36,052 nt of DNA from a virus (IMGVR_UViG_3300033143_001899:1-36052), one strand, 5' to 3'. Numbered from the stretch's first letter, positions 18,324 to 28,584 are shown. Made by a program: numbers and translations. The notes: a model not told the origin generated them from the sequence alone.

Positions 18324-21092
18324 TTAATCTTTTTTCTTCTTCTTCTTTTTATTATCAGATTGCACATCATATTTATTTTTATTTTCACGTGCAATTTCTA
18401 GATTTTTATTAGCTATTTCTCTGCGTGTAGCCATTTCTTCTCTACTAATGTTCATTTTATTTTCTTCTTGAGCATTATTAATAGCAGATTGTTCACGTTT
18501 AAGATTCATTTGCTCTCTATATTCATCTCTCTGTCTTATCTCTTGCATAGCATCTTTAAAATCTCCTTCCTGGTTTTGGTTAATATCTACCATAGAACCC
18601 ATTCCTGCAGATCTTATTTCTGCAACAGTGATATCCTTCTGTCTTTCTTTTTCATTTTCTTCAGCCTGGAATTGTAACTTCATCATTTCTTCTTGCTGTT
18701 TAGCTGCTATCTGTTCTTGTTGCATTTGCTGTTGCATTTGCTGTTGTTCCATTCTTTGTGCTTCACCTTTCTTCTCAGAGTCTTTTAAGATATCTGTAAC
18801 TTCTGCAATTGAATCAGATTTAATAATGCTTCCCAAATCAAATATAGATGCTCCAGATGTATTATTAGTGAGTGCTAATTGTTTTAATTGATCTAATATA
18901 GCTCTGTGGTTTGTTCTAGTTGTACAGAACACATTAAAATCTCTTAGTAAGAGGTCTGTTCCATTTATCTGAAAGTTTACTTTTTCAGCTTCAGAATTAA
19001 TATATGTTAATCTTACACTTGGATTAGTACTATAATAGTATTGAGCTAAATCAGTTCTCATTTGATGAACTCTAGGCATAAGATTATCTGAATGATTAGT
19101 AAAATATATTTCTGTTTGTGCATATGATGCTTGTACTGCCTGAGTTACTCCTGTTGCTGTTTTCTGTGCTATAGGAGTTCCTAATCTTTCAGGATTTACC
19201 CCTATTGCTTCAAAACATTGTTGTTTAAAATGATTAGCTAACTGTATTCTTGACATTAATCTATTTGTTTGTTCAAGATTTAAAGTCTGATAATGTTGGA
19301 AATTAGTAGCATTCTCTGTATTAGTTATACTAGTATCCATAGGCATCATCCCAAAGTCTTTCATAGCTACATAAGCTTTAGCTAGATTATTCTTTCCCCA
19401 ATCCTCACCCATTGAATGACGTGGTAATGCATTCTGATCAAACATAATAACTGTTCCAAGTTCATCAACTAGAATATCAGCTATCTGATTATTAACCATA
19501 TTATAACCAACTTGATATGCTTTCATTAGATCAACTAATGATGTAGATCTTGTATTTCTATCTGAGAATACTCTTCCTTCTACAGGAAGTTTACATCCAT
19601 ATAAACTATTATCTCCTTTAAACTGAAAAGGGATACGTGATGGTTTTTGTCTGTTTATTCCTAAATATATAGGATTAAGATTATCAGACATATCCTGTCT
19701 CCAAAATGCTGGAAGATTAGGTCCTATCTTTACTCCCCCACATACTTCATTTATCCAGATCCATTCAACATGTTCTCCTTCAACTAAAGTATCCTTTGTC
19801 TTATTCTTAAATAAAGTTGTATCATAAATAGCTTTAGTATTAATCTTATATCCTTCATCTATTATTTCTTGATAGACATGTCCATCTTTTTTAATACATG
19901 TTAAATGACCCACCTTTCTTTGTGTTTTCCAATAGGTTGTTGTAACACGCATTAATTCTCCTTGTCCCCAAATATGCACATCATCTCCTTCACTTAATAT
20001 CCAACTAAGTATATCTCCTCCTCCTTCTGGACTATTTTGCCAATTACTTATAAATTGCCTATATCCTAAAGATGGAGAACCTACATTCCATTCATGAGAT
20101 CTTGTAGGATCATAATATGAACCATCATTTTGTACTCCTGTAAGTTGATACATTGCTGATCTGGCTGGATAAATACGTTGTAATGATTCTAATTGTTTCT
20201 CATTCATAAGATACCCATATCTATCAATCACATCAGATACAGTCATTAAGTCTATTTTTCCTGCCCAATTTCCATCAGCTATATATCTTGCATCTGGAGA
20301 TTTTTGATAGAATGTAAGTACTGGGTTCCATAATTCCACTTCATAATCATCTTCTAATAAACGGAAATGCCAGAACTCTCTATCTGTAACTAACATATCT
20401 CTAAATCCCCTTTCTTCTAATTCCTTCATTTTGAATCTCTCATCATCTACATTTAATTGATGAGATGCCCATTCCTCAACCATACTTCTATAAGATTTAG
20501 AAAAGAAATCTTCTATTTCTGGTAATGTTTTTAATTTTTCAGGATTTAATTCTTGTTGTGCTTCTTGAGATCCAGGATCCATACCCATTGAAATCATCTT
20601 CATAACTAATTGCATTTCTGCATCAGCTAATAAATTTTCTTCAACAAGTACTCTTTTTTGTTCTAACATCTCATTATATGATGCATCATCTACAGCTCTA
20701 AACTGCACTTTAGAAAATCTTTTACTAAATTCTCCAGATAATACATTTATTACATTTGGTATAATAGGATAAAATTTAAGTTCTAATGCTGTTGCATCTT
20801 CTCTTGTTAACATATCCATTACTCCCTTATACTCATTATCTTCCTCAACTATATAATCTGTTTTATCAATTATTCCCTTTGCAAGTTTATAGTTCTTTAA
20901 TAATTTCCTAGAATTTATTCTTAAAAATTGTAGTCACTGTAATTCTAACCAATCCAGATTCCATGCAAACCAATCATCATCTTTCTTTTTTGCTGTTAGG
21001 AATTGTAATGGTTGTGTTAAACTACTAGTTGTTGGATAGCCACTTTCTGCTTTGGCTCCATTCTTCATTTGCATTGCATTAAATACCTTCAT
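18324..21092 (-). CDS. Portal protein, in-frame UGA at codon 53
   Basis: The gene starts at ATG 21092, overlapping the terminase stop (TAATG). It runs in one frame to TAA at 18324 (922 codons) except for a TGA at 20936-20934, codon 53. The uninterrupted part is 831 residues from ATG 20819. The residues flanking the TGA look like one portal N-terminus: WFAWNLDWLELQ, stop, LQFLRINSRKLLKNYKLAKG, IIDKTDYIVEEDNEY, then ALELKFYPIIPNVINVLSGEF. No ATG, GTG or TTG exists between the TGA and 20825. The C-terminal about 150 residues are Gln/Glu/Lys-rich coiled coil ending in a Lys run. The portal forms the packaging dodecamer. The TGA may be read through (UGA-CUA context), a true mutation, or an assembly error. 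Confidence 0.8.
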
Positions 21093-23281
21093 TATCTGAA
21101 ATTTTTAAAAGGGGATTTTTTAAATTTCTTTTCTCCTATTGTTTTTATTCTTCCTCCCATATTCCTAAATGGATTATACTTTAATTTATATAAATTTTGG
21201 GAGTTTTGCAAGTTATTTGCATCATCTCTTTCTACACGTTTAACATATCCTCTATTAGATTGCTGTACTTTTGCAAAAGCAATCAATGCTGAAAATGCCA
21301 CAAGTCTGTCAACATTAAGTCCTGGAAAATAAGCTAACATTTCTTTAATTAACATTTGATCTGGTATTCTTTCCACTCCAAATGTTACATTCATTACTTC
21401 TCCATTTTCATCTGTTTCCTCATCAATTTGCTCTCTTATATATTCAATTGCATAAGATATCAAATGACTCTTAAAAAGTGTACCTGTATTCTTCCATCCA
21501 TATTCTTGATATACTGTTCTGTTTGATCCAAGATCTTTTAAAAAAAGTATTTGTTGTTTAGGAACTAAATACTTTTGTTTTCTTTTGGCTATCATATGCT
21601 GAATAAAAAGAGAAATATTATTCTCTATAATAGTCCATGCTTTGTACCATTCAATAATTAATTCAAGTTGTTCATGTGTTTTATTTATATCATCATATCT
21701 TCCACACCATGATGCTACTATTTTATCTTTTTCAATAAAATGTTCAATACCATTACTAGTTTCACGTGTTACTTCTACAGGATTCTTATATACAAAGATG
21801 GAACATAGTGAGTCAGATGTAGTTGTCTTTCCTTCTGAAACAGGATCAACAGAAGCATAATATGTTCCAAAAGGAGGATCTGCTATAGGTCTTTCCCATA
21901 CTATTATTGAACCAGTTTTATCTATAGCTTTTCTAGATACTGGAAAATCTGAAATAGGTAATTTAGTTGTTGTAACAGATTTAATTCCTTTTTCTGTTCT
22001 TTCTAATTTAACAAGATCATAAGGATAAACCTTTTCTTCAATACGTCTTAATTGATGTGATAATATACTTTGTGGAAAGATTGAAGCCTTTCTATAGGCA
22101 AATGCTTCTGCTATATTGGTTGGCTTCTGGGAGATTCTAAGTTGGTACTGTTCTGGACTCAAATCTTTTTTCCATTGTTCCCTTTCTTTCTTAATAGCTT
22201 TTAAAGATGGTTCAATTAAAGAATTTCCAAACTTATCTATATGAGGAATCATTGACCATTGCTCAGGAATAAATAATCCTGCTAATCCTATTGTACCTTT
22301 ATCATCTAAAAGATTTGTTTCTACTGCATATATATCACTAGCTTCTGGAGATAATATCATTGTTTTAAGTGGCTCACACTGATCAAGATCACCAACTGAT
22401 CCAGCTGCTATAAACATTCCTGTAGTTAACATTCCTGAAGACATAGCAGGACGTAAGTACTCATAAGTTATTCCCATCTTAGGTGCTATTCCTGCTTCTT
22501 CATGAAAGAAATATGTACACGGTCCACCTACTCCTGTTGTTGCATTCTTTTCAAAAGATGCTCCTTGGATCTTTGATTTTAATCCTCTAGATGTTTTTCT
22601 ATTAGCAATTTTTACTTCAATCTGTTGTTGCCATAATAAGACCTTTTCAGGATTAGATGGTCTATACCATGCAGTATGTTCATTAAGAAATGATTTATAC
22701 TCATCTAAAAACTTCCAAGATCCTTTATCATTTATATAATCTTTAAGTGATGCTCCTATTTTACATATAGAACCTTCTTCAAACCAATACTGATTTAAGA
22801 GTTTTGCCATATGAAAATATGATGAAGCTATTTGTCTTTTCTTAAGTATAGCTGAATGTCTATCATGTAATTCTGCCAAGATTTCATAAAGAGCCATATG
22901 ATATTGTGCATCTCTTACTTTAGCAAAACCATATTTCTTTTCTTCCTTATCAAATATTGGAAGAAAATTTAACCACATATAATAGTCACGTGTTATATAC
23001 CATATATGTTTTTTTCCATGATAAATTACACCTTTTCTACACTTATCTTTTTGATCATCCCAATAAGCAGTATAATCCTTTGATCTAAAAGGTTTATTAC
23101 AATAATAACCTTCCTTATTAAATATATGAGCTTGTTTATTAAAAAGTAATGATGTTGTACTAAACTTATATTGACCAGGTTCTCTAAATAATGTTAATAA
23201 AAAACTTCTAAAATCTTCTTCACTATTAAATTCAGTAGTGATCCATTTACCATTTTTATATGTAGGTATAGAACTATACAT
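21092..23281 (-). CDS. terL: Terminase large subunit
   Basis: A 729-residue DNA-packaging motor. The ATPase half contains a degenerate Walker A region (ILKKRQIASSYFHMAKLLN, about 143-161) and a Walker B-like segment YFFHEEAG (about 257-264). The nuclease half has the acidic motif YYASVDPVSEG (Asp about 479) and the motif FLKDLGSNRTVYQEYG (about 580). These and the N-terminal sequence (RDYYMWLNFLPIFDKEEKKYG, then VRDAQYHMALYEI) fit crAss-like terminases. The ATG at 23281 overlaps the upstream TGA; a TTG one codon earlier is less likely. It is followed immediately by the portal. No small-terminase gene is recognised nearby. Confidence 0.88.
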   Translation of the reverse strand: MYSSIPTYKNGKWITTEFNSEEDFRSFLLTLFREPGQYKFSTTSLLFNKQAHIFNKEGYYCNKPFRSKDYTAYWDDQKDKCRKGVIYHGKKHIWYITRDYYMWLNFLPIFDKEEKKYGFAKVRDAQYHMALYEILAELHDRHSAILKKRQIASSYFHMAKLLNQYWFEEGSICKIGASLKDYINDKGSWKFLDEYKSFLNEHTAWYRPSNPEKVLLWQQQIEVKIANRKTSRGLKSKIQGASFEKNATTGVGGPCTYFFHEEAGIAPKMGITYEYLRPAMSSGMLTTGMFIAAGSVGDLDQCEPLKTMILSPEASDIYAVETNLLDDKGTIGLAGLFIPEQWSMIPHIDKFGNSLIEPSLKAIKKEREQWKKDLSPEQYQLRISQKPTNIAEAFAYRKASIFPQSILSHQLRRIEEKVYPYDLVKLERTEKGIKSVTTTKLPISDFPVSRKAIDKTGSIIVWERPIADPPFGTYYASVDPVSEGKTTTSDSLCSIFVYKNPVEVTRETSNGIEHFIEKDKIVASWCGRYDDINKTHEQLELIIEWYKAWTIIENNISLFIQHMIAKRKQKYLVPKQQILFLKDLGSNRTVYQEYGWKNTGTLFKSHLISYAIEYIREQIDEETDENGEVMNVTFGVERIPDQMLIKEMLAYFPGLNVDRLVAFSALIAFAKVQQSNRGYVKRVERDDANNLQNSQNLYKLKYNPFRNMGGRIKTIGEKKFKKSPFKNFR

Positions 23282-24939
23282 CAAATAAATTTATATCCAT
23301 ATTTTGTTTTAATCTTTTTAAAGATTCTATCTTTTTTATTACTTCTAGGAATATATGAAGAATTAATTTTTTTTAAATCATTATAAGTTAATTCTACCTC
23401 ATCTCCCACCTTTCTTCCAAAATAACTTACTCCTTTAGAACTATTTCTCATATAGACTAAAATATTATAATCAAACTTTTTAAAAGACATGGGATGTTGA
23501 TGTGTCATTTTTCTAAAGGTTACTTGGTGTTCAGCTATTACATTATCATTATAATTTTTATCATGATGTTTTAATACATTAATAAAATAACATTCATCTG
23601 GAATATGTGCATCCTTAAATATAGTATTTGTATAATCATGAGTTACAACCAGTTCTGCATGTTTTCTAGATAATATCATCCACTGTGAACATAAATGAAA
23701 ATCATCCAAGTTATGTATACCTATTTTTTCAGGATTTTTTAATGTATCATACTTCTTTTGCCTAGATGTCTGATATGTCATTATTTTTTGAATCCATGAT
23801 TTATTATTTTGAGATACTATTTTAGTATAAACAATATCAAATGGATATAATGGAATACAACTTTCTGATAACAAATAGAAATACTTATTAGTAGGATCTT
23901 TTAAAGCTTCTTTTAATAAAGCTATTGTTGCTTTTACTAATCCTATCTTTCCCCATTCAGTTTCTACTTTCTCTGGTATTTGTGCTTTTAATAAAAAATC
24001 CTGATCAATACTTTTTACATCTTTTGTGTGGGCATATATATTACACTTATCTTTCCCCTCCTTTAAAAACTCATATATAAGACTTGGTTGATGTAAATTT
24101 CCTTTTGTCAAAAACATAAAAGCTATTTTATCTTTATTTGATGTTTCTAATTTTAAAGGTTCTTTATATTCTTTTGGTTTTACAATTACTGGCACTAATG
24201 GTTTAGTCCTATATATCTTTTTATTTTCAGAAAGTTTAACAATCTTATAATATTTCCTTCTTATCTTAGGTATATTATGTATTTTTTCAAATGTATTCCA
24301 CATATGAGATCTTCTTTTCCAATCTTTGACCTTTTCTAATTCACGTCTTCCTCCTTTTTTAGTTGACTCTTTAGGATTAGTACATTGAACATCATCTATA
24401 ATAGCAAATCTTTCTTTTTCATCCCATCCATTTGCCCATATATATAAATGATCTATACCCCAACCTATTAAAGAAGAATCATACATCTTCATTAAATTAT
24501 TTAAAGCTTTTTTAGTTAATAAAGGAGTATTGACTTCTATATAGTTTGTATATCTAAAAAGAACTCCTGGATTATGTTTTGTTATTCTATGAGATATTCT
24601 ACTCTTTTCATCAAATGAAGGGCCACATATCCAAAAATCATGTGCTTGTGACATTATAAATAATTTATTAATATCTTGAGTGCTTATTATAATATCATCA
24701 TCTACAATAAAGAATCTTTCATATTTACTTAGATTTTTAGTTTTATAAATATGTTCAAAATTCTGAAACTTAGAACCCACTCTTTTTTCTATGTAATCTA
24801 CTTTAGATTTATATCTTTCATAGGTCTTTTCATTACTTCCATAATATACTACCCATACATCATATTCACGTTCTACATCTAACCAAAGATTATCAAAATC
24901 AGTTCTATCTCCTGCTGATGTAAATACTAAATTTTTCAT
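23281..24939 (-). CDS. Two-domain glycosyltransferase (DUF707-like + GT14/Branch-like)
   Basis: A 552-residue protein with two distinct parts. Residues 1-215 resemble the DUF707 type: YERFFIVDDDIIISTQDINK with a DDD motif, IGWGIDHLYIWA, and FAIIDDVQCTNPKES. Residues about 270-540 resemble the Core-2/I-branching (GT14) type: KIAFMFLTKGNLHQPSLIYE, then WGKIGLVKATIALLKEALKD, YFYLLSESCIPLYPFDIVY, and WMILSRKHAELVV. Both types transfer sugars using nucleotide-sugar donors. It lies just before the terminase and in the same operon as two other glycosyltransferases and a methyltransferase, suggesting modification of virion or host glycans. The substrate is unknown. Confidence 0.7.
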   Translation of the reverse strand: MKNLVFTSAGDRTDFDNLWLDVEREYDVWVVYYGSNEKTYERYKSKVDYIEKRVGSKFQNFEHIYKTKNLSKYERFFIVDDDIIISTQDINKLFIMSQAHDFWICGPSFDEKSRISHRITKHNPGVLFRYTNYIEVNTPLLTKKALNNLMKMYDSSLIGWGIDHLYIWANGWDEKERFAIIDDVQCTNPKESTKKGGRRELEKVKDWKRRSHMWNTFEKIHNIPKIRRKYYKIVKLSENKKIYRTKPLVPVIVKPKEYKEPLKLETSNKDKIAFMFLTKGNLHQPSLIYEFLKEGKDKCNIYAHTKDVKSIDQDFLLKAQIPEKVETEWGKIGLVKATIALLKEALKDPTNKYFYLLSESCIPLYPFDIVYTKIVSQNNKSWIQKIMTYQTSRQKKYDTLKNPEKIGIHNLDDFHLCSQWMILSRKHAELVVTHDYTNTIFKDAHIPDECYFINVLKHHDKNYNDNVIAEHQVTFRKMTHQHPMSFKKFDYNILVYMRNSSKGVSYFGRKVGDEVELTYNDLKKINSSYIPRSNKKDRIFKKIKTKYGYKFI

Positions 24940-24942
24940 AAT

Positions 24943-25461
24943 TTACATTTGATCATATGCTAATCCTTGTCCTCCTCTTACCTGACTTTCTTGTTCTTGT
25001 AGCATATCTGTAAATGCTCCTTTATAGGATTGTCTTATTGAATCAAACTTAGAAGCTACATTAGTTAATGATGTAAGATTACCATCTCTTCCATGTTCAA
25101 TGGTTGTTGTTTCCATATATCTAGCCATTTTATCTAATACAGATTTAATACCTTTATATGCTCTAAATGTGGGAGTTTCATATAACTGTATACATCTCTC
25201 AAGAGCATGGGTAATCATAGGATCATCTAATGAGACATCTAAGTTTACTTCATCAGTAACAATATCTTCTTTTTCATGTTCTGGTAAATTAAAAAAAGGA
25301 TTCATATCAGGACTAGGACATGTCATATAAAATAAATATTGTAATATATTCATATGCTCTTTGGGATATGTATCTATAATGTTTTTCAGAAATGTTAATG
25401 TATAACAATGTTCTGAAGGAATAACCTTTCCATTTTCTATATCAAATATTCTTACTAACAT
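24943..25461 (-). CDS. Conserved-looking phage protein upstream of terminase
   Basis: A 172-residue protein, acidic in the middle. The segment AYKGIKSVLDKMARYMETTTI followed by HGRDGNL is a strong helical signature. The N-terminus (RIFDIENGKVIPSEHCYTLTFLKNIIDTYP) looks like a small alpha/beta unit. Its location between nuclease and terminase makes a packaging-related role thinkable (small terminase or neck), but no helix-turn-helix is clear. The gene overlaps the nuclease gene's 3' end by 20 bases, so the two are coupled. The function is not assigned. Confidence 0.6.
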   Translation of the reverse strand: MLVRIFDIENGKVIPSEHCYTLTFLKNIIDTYPKEHMNILQYLFYMTCPSPDMNPFFNLPEHEKEDIVTDEVNLDVSLDDPMITHALERCIQLYETPTFRAYKGIKSVLDKMARYMETTTIEHGRDGNLTSLTNVASKFDSIRQSYKGAFTDMLQEQESQVRGGQGLAYDQM

Positions 25462-26281
25462 GATTATCTTTTAGCCACATAATAATACTCCTTATTTCAT
25501 CTTTTAAATAAGGTAATTTATAAATCTTTATATTTTCTATCACAGGTTCACCATTTACTAATTTACTAATAGGGTAACCATTCTTATCAGTATCTGCTTG
25601 AGCAAACTTTACATGTTGTATAGTTAGGTCACCTATTTTAAGTTTTGGATTATGTTTCTTTATAATATACGCATATAAACTCAATTGTATATTATAGTGA
25701 TTTAAATTACAATCATCTAGATGCCCTAAAGGATTATACATTTTCTTTGTATTACCCTCCCAATTAGTATAACCTTTTTCCTTTATTTCTTTATTAGTCT
25801 TATAATCTGTTATATTAATTTTACCTTTTACAATTTCTACTATATCAGCCTGTCCACAGATCCCAGCAGACTTTAAATAAACTAAATGCTCAGGATAAAC
25901 ACCTTCTTCTAATTTCTGATCAGAAGCAATCTTAATTCCATTATTGTCTATAATAGGTTTAATAATAGGAACTTCTATTCCCTGTCTCTCAATTGTTTTA
26001 AAGTCTAATATATCTGTCTCACGTTGGTTATGATACCAATTCCCTAAATTAATAGCTCTCTCTGATTCACCATTCCAAGCAGCCAGGATATCTTTCTCTT
26101 CCATCCCATACCACTTAGACTTTTTATTCTTAGCTGATTTTCTTGCCTGAGCTTTTGAATTAAACTTAGGTTTAAACATACTTACAAAGGAGGTTACACT
26201 AAGCCATTTAATATTCTCCTTTTCCAGATTCTTATTTAGACTTTCATATATATGTCCATCTTCTTTAAATATTACTGCCAT
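25442..26281 (-). CDS. PD-(D/E)XK nuclease (Cas4/RecB-like)
   Basis: A 279-residue protein. Catalytic-type residues lie in GICGQADIVEIV (acidic) followed by KINITDYKTNKEI (D-Y-K), the D..(D/E)XK arrangement of this superfamily (roughly 135-165). Upstream, LGNWYHNQRETDILD could provide the conserved His/Glu helix. The C-terminal QLSLYAYIIKKHN segment is the usual Q-helix. This nuclease type is regularly found in crAss-like phages and probably works in DNA processing or repair-linked recombination. Its operon neighbours are glycosyltransferases and the terminase. Confidence 0.78.
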   Translation of the reverse strand: MAVIFKEDGHIYESLNKNLEKENIKWLSVTSFVSMFKPKFNSKAQARKSAKNKKSKWYGMEEKDILAAWNGESERAINLGNWYHNQRETDILDFKTIERQGIEVPIIKPIIDNNGIKIASDQKLEEGVYPEHLVYLKSAGICGQADIVEIVKGKINITDYKTNKEIKEKGYTNWEGNTKKMYNPLGHLDDCNLNHYNIQLSLYAYIIKKHNPKLKIGDLTIQHVKFAQADTDKNGYPISKLVNGEPVIENIKIYKLPYLKDEIRSIIMWLKDNHVSKNI

Positions 26282-26292
26282 GATTATTTAAT

Positions 26293-27045
26293 TTATATTT
26301 TTGTTCCCTTTTTTCCTTGCCACCATCTTTTATGTTTTTTTCTCATCTTAGAATAATCTTCTAAACTTTTTCTTTCATTTAAAGGACACCAAGGATCATC
26401 CATATGTAAAGCATAATATGGTGTAAGTCCATAATGTTTATTATATTTTAATTGTGATGCATTAACTTTTGCACAAAATGGTGTAGCAAAGTAACCCATT
26501 CTTTTTCCTGGGGGTAAATAAAATTTTCCTACATCTTGATATAAATCTCTTTTGATGGCTGCTACACCTAATCCTGATTTAGGAATAAGTACATATTCCT
26601 CTGTTATATATTTTACATCTGGAACATTATGTGCTCTATTCCAATTAAATATAGATACAATTCCACAATCATTAAATGTATTATATGCATTAAGAGTAAT
26701 TAAATCCCAATCTCTATAAAAATACATATCATCATTAGCCATTATAAAAATATCTGACTTACTTTGATCTATAATATGATTAAAATTCCATGCAGTTCCC
26801 ATATTTTTCTTATTATAAATAACCTTATAAATAAGTTCTCTTTTTTGCATATGTTCTAACCATTCTACAGTTCCATCATCTGAATTATCATCAATAATAA
26901 ATAATCTATAAGGTACTGATGTAGAGGCAATAATACTCCAAATACATTTTTCTAAATAGGTCAATCTATTATAGGTAACAATACATATATCTAAAGGAAA
27001 AATATCTGTACATTGAGTTAATATAGTTTGCTTTAATTTACTCAT
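26293..27045 (-). CDS. GT2-family glycosyltransferase
   Basis: A 250-residue enzyme with a GT-A fold. DICIVTYNRLTYLEKCIWSI at residues 17-36 begins the nucleotide-binding part. FIIDDNSDDGTVEWL follows, and the metal-binding motif is IFIMANDDMYF (about 103-113). It transfers a sugar from a nucleotide-sugar donor to an acceptor; the acceptor is unknown. The C-terminus is basic. It overlaps the methyltransferase gene by 8 bases, so they are expressed together. A role in glycosylating a virion or host surface component is inferred. Confidence 0.8.
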   Translation of the reverse strand: MSKLKQTILTQCTDIFPLDICIVTYNRLTYLEKCIWSIIASTSVPYRLFIIDDNSDDGTVEWLEHMQKRELIYKVIYNKKNMGTAWNFNHIIDQSKSDIFIMANDDMYFYRDWDLITLNAYNTFNDCGIVSIFNWNRAHNVPDVKYITEEYVLIPKSGLGVAAIKRDLYQDVGKFYLPPGKRMGYFATPFCAKVNASQLKYNKHYGLTPYYALHMDDPWCPLNERKSLEDYSKMRKKHKRWWQGKKGTKI

Positions 27046-27691
27046 TCTTTATATATTTTATAATCAAATGCCGTTTACCTTCTTTTATACAATTTGCTGA
27101 GATACCTAATAATGTTTTAAAATCCTGTGGATAAAGTGTCCAATGGTGTAATTTAACTCCTCTATCTAAAGAACTACCTGGATATGGTACAGTAATAAAT
27201 AAACAACCTCCTATTTTTAAAGCCTTCTTCATATTTAATATAAGTATTTTAGGATCATCTACATGTTCTAATGTTTGTGAACATATAATTAGATCCCATA
27301 TGGCTTTTGGTTCCCATTTAATAGAGTCCTTTACTTTAAAAGTTATGTCTTTATATTCTTTACTTGCTTCAGATATTGCTAAGGGTGAAAGATCATGTCC
27401 TTCAATATATACATCTTGGGGACTTTGTTCTCTTATCCATTTCAATGTCTTTCCCATACCACATCCTATTTCTAATATTGATTTATATTTCTTTTTTAAC
27501 AATGTAGATAAATAAGGAATCATCCATTCATTAAATCTTTCTTTTAATGGTGTGAGTTTAGAATAATGTTCCTCCATTTTTTCTATTGTATTGGGATTAA
27601 TAGTATATCTTTTTTTCATATAGTTTTTTTCTCTAAAGGATAATGTACTTTTTCCCAAAAGATACCATCTATAGTCATCTTTCTTCGCCAA
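27038..27691 (-). CDS. Class I SAM-dependent methyltransferase
   Basis: A 217-residue enzyme. Motif I is ILEIGCGMGKTLKWI (about 70-84), the acidic motif II is IEGHDLSPLAISEA, and WDLIICSQTLEHVDDPK (about 132-148) followed by LKIGGCLFITVPYPG completes the Rossmann-fold signature. The type resembles methyltransferases found next to glycosyltransferases that modify sugars or lipids (UbiE/Methyltransf_11 class). It sits directly upstream of the GT2 gene. The substrate is unknown; DNA methylation is less likely because no DPPY/NPPF motif is visible. Confidence 0.78.
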   Translation of the reverse strand: MAKKDDYRWYLLGKSTLSFREKNYMKKRYTINPNTIEKMEEHYSKLTPLKERFNEWMIPYLSTLLKKKYKSILEIGCGMGKTLKWIREQSPQDVYIEGHDLSPLAISEASKEYKDITFKVKDSIKWEPKAIWDLIICSQTLEHVDDPKILILNMKKALKIGGCLFITVPYPGSSLDRGVKLHHWTLYPQDFKTLLGISANCIKEGKRHLIIKYIKNE

Positions 27692-27718
27692 CTTACTATA
27701 TATTCTTCTTCATGAACT

Positions 27719-28069
27719 TTACCTATTATTTGGTTCATCAACTTTTTCAACATTTTCATCTTCTAAATTTTTTAGTAATTCTTCTTCTAATTCTTCTGTC
27801 ATATAAGATTTCCACCTTCCTATAGGACATTCTGCAGAGAGTGCCCTCATCTTCCATGCTAAACTACAGCCACATTCTATACAACATGGTTGTGTACCTG
27901 GAGCAGTACATTTTGTACCCACGTAATCTATATGTTTACATATTTTACAATTCTGCCATCTTACTTTAGCAACTGCTTCAATATGCTCCTCTTTAAATAT
28001 ATTATTTTTTACACCTTCCAGAATCTGATCAAAATTCCCAAAGGCTTTCATTAGTTTTTCTAGATTCAT
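27719..28069 (-). CDS. Small Cys-rich, probable zinc-binding protein
   Basis: A 116-residue protein. The centre (about 38-80) reads CKICKHIDYVGTKCTAPG, then CCIECGCSLAWKMRALSAECPIGRW, giving eight Cys and one His arranged as probable zinc ligands. The C-terminus is acidic (EELEEELLKNLEDENVEKVDE). It overlaps the previous gene's end by 41 bases. This kind of short Cys-rich protein is common in crAss-like late operons, but its role is not known to me. Confidence 0.6.
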   Translation of the reverse strand: MNLEKLMKAFGNFDQILEGVKNNIFKEEHIEAVAKVRWQNCKICKHIDYVGTKCTAPGTQPCCIECGCSLAWKMRALSAECPIGRWKSYMTEELEEELLKNLEDENVEKVDEPNNR

Positions 28070-28259
28070 CTTGCATTATTTTTATTAACATGTCTGTTTC
28101 TTTTTCATCTAATGTTGCTGGATCTATATGAAACTCTTCATTATCACATATAATAGTTATTACATCATTTGTAAAATGCCAACGGCAATCATACATCTTT
28201 CTTAACCACTTTCTTATTTCAGTTTTTTCTGTTATATTTTCTAAATGTTTTTTTGTCAT
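28029..28259 (-). CDS. Small unknown late-operon protein
   Basis: A 76-residue protein. The middle (WHFTNDVITIICDNEEFHIDP) looks like a small beta hairpin, flanked by helices (ENITEKTEIRKWLRKMYDC and DEKETDMLIKIMQDES). No known domain is recognised. Both ends overlap neighbouring genes (about 41 bases each), the tightest packing in this part of the window, which argues that it is a real, translationally coupled gene. Confidence 0.5.
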   Translation of the reverse strand: MTKKHLENITEKTEIRKWLRKMYDCRWHFTNDVITIICDNEEFHIDPATLDEKETDMLIKIMQDESRKTNESLWEF

Positions 28260-28584
28260 CTTGCATTTTATTAACCATTACAAGTGCATCTTCCAAACTT
28301 TTAATTTTTTCTTTTACACTTACATGTTTTTCATATCCCTTATAAGTCATCTTCTTTAGATTACCTAATATATCTTTTTGTCTATTAATAGCTTTTTCCA
28401 ATTTTTTCTTACGTAGACTAAATGTACCTAAATTATCTACATAGATCTTTGGGAAAACCATTTCAGAAAGATTACGCCTAACTTCAGAATAATAAAAAGA
28501 AATAAAAGATTTAACTACTTCTGGTGATAATCCCACCTGATCAGCTATATTCTCAATGAATATTTTATGGTCTTTGGGATTCAA
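28219..28584 (-). CDS. HU/IHF-like DNA-bending protein
   Basis: A 121-residue protein. The N-terminal helices (FIENIADQVGLSPEVVKSFISFYYSEVRRNLSEM) and then KIYVDNLGTFSLRKKKLEKA match the HU/IHF pattern, whose arm region usually reads G-x-F-x-x-R. An extra basic C-terminal helical part of about 60 residues (KEKIKSLEDALVMVNKMQDDKKTF) follows. crAss-like phages commonly carry an IHF-subunit gene in this location. It probably bends phage DNA for packaging or late transcription. Overlaps with both neighbours mark it as part of the operon. Confidence 0.7.
   Translation of the reverse strand: MNPKDHKIFIENIADQVGLSPEVVKSFISFYYSEVRRNLSEMVFPKIYVDNLGTFSLRKKKLEKAINRQKDILGNLKKMTYKGYEKHVSVKEKIKSLEDALVMVNKMQDDKKTFRKYNRKN

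Noticed and set aside
18324-21092. Genome-wide recoding of UGA to an amino acid
   Set aside because: TGA ends many genes here in tight ATGA/TGATG junctions or before terminators (for example 3602, 8077, 23281, 33361, 35197), and TGG is the usual Trp codon.
23282-23284. TTG start for the terminase
   Set aside because: An ATG follows at once at 23281 and overlaps the upstream stop in the usual way.
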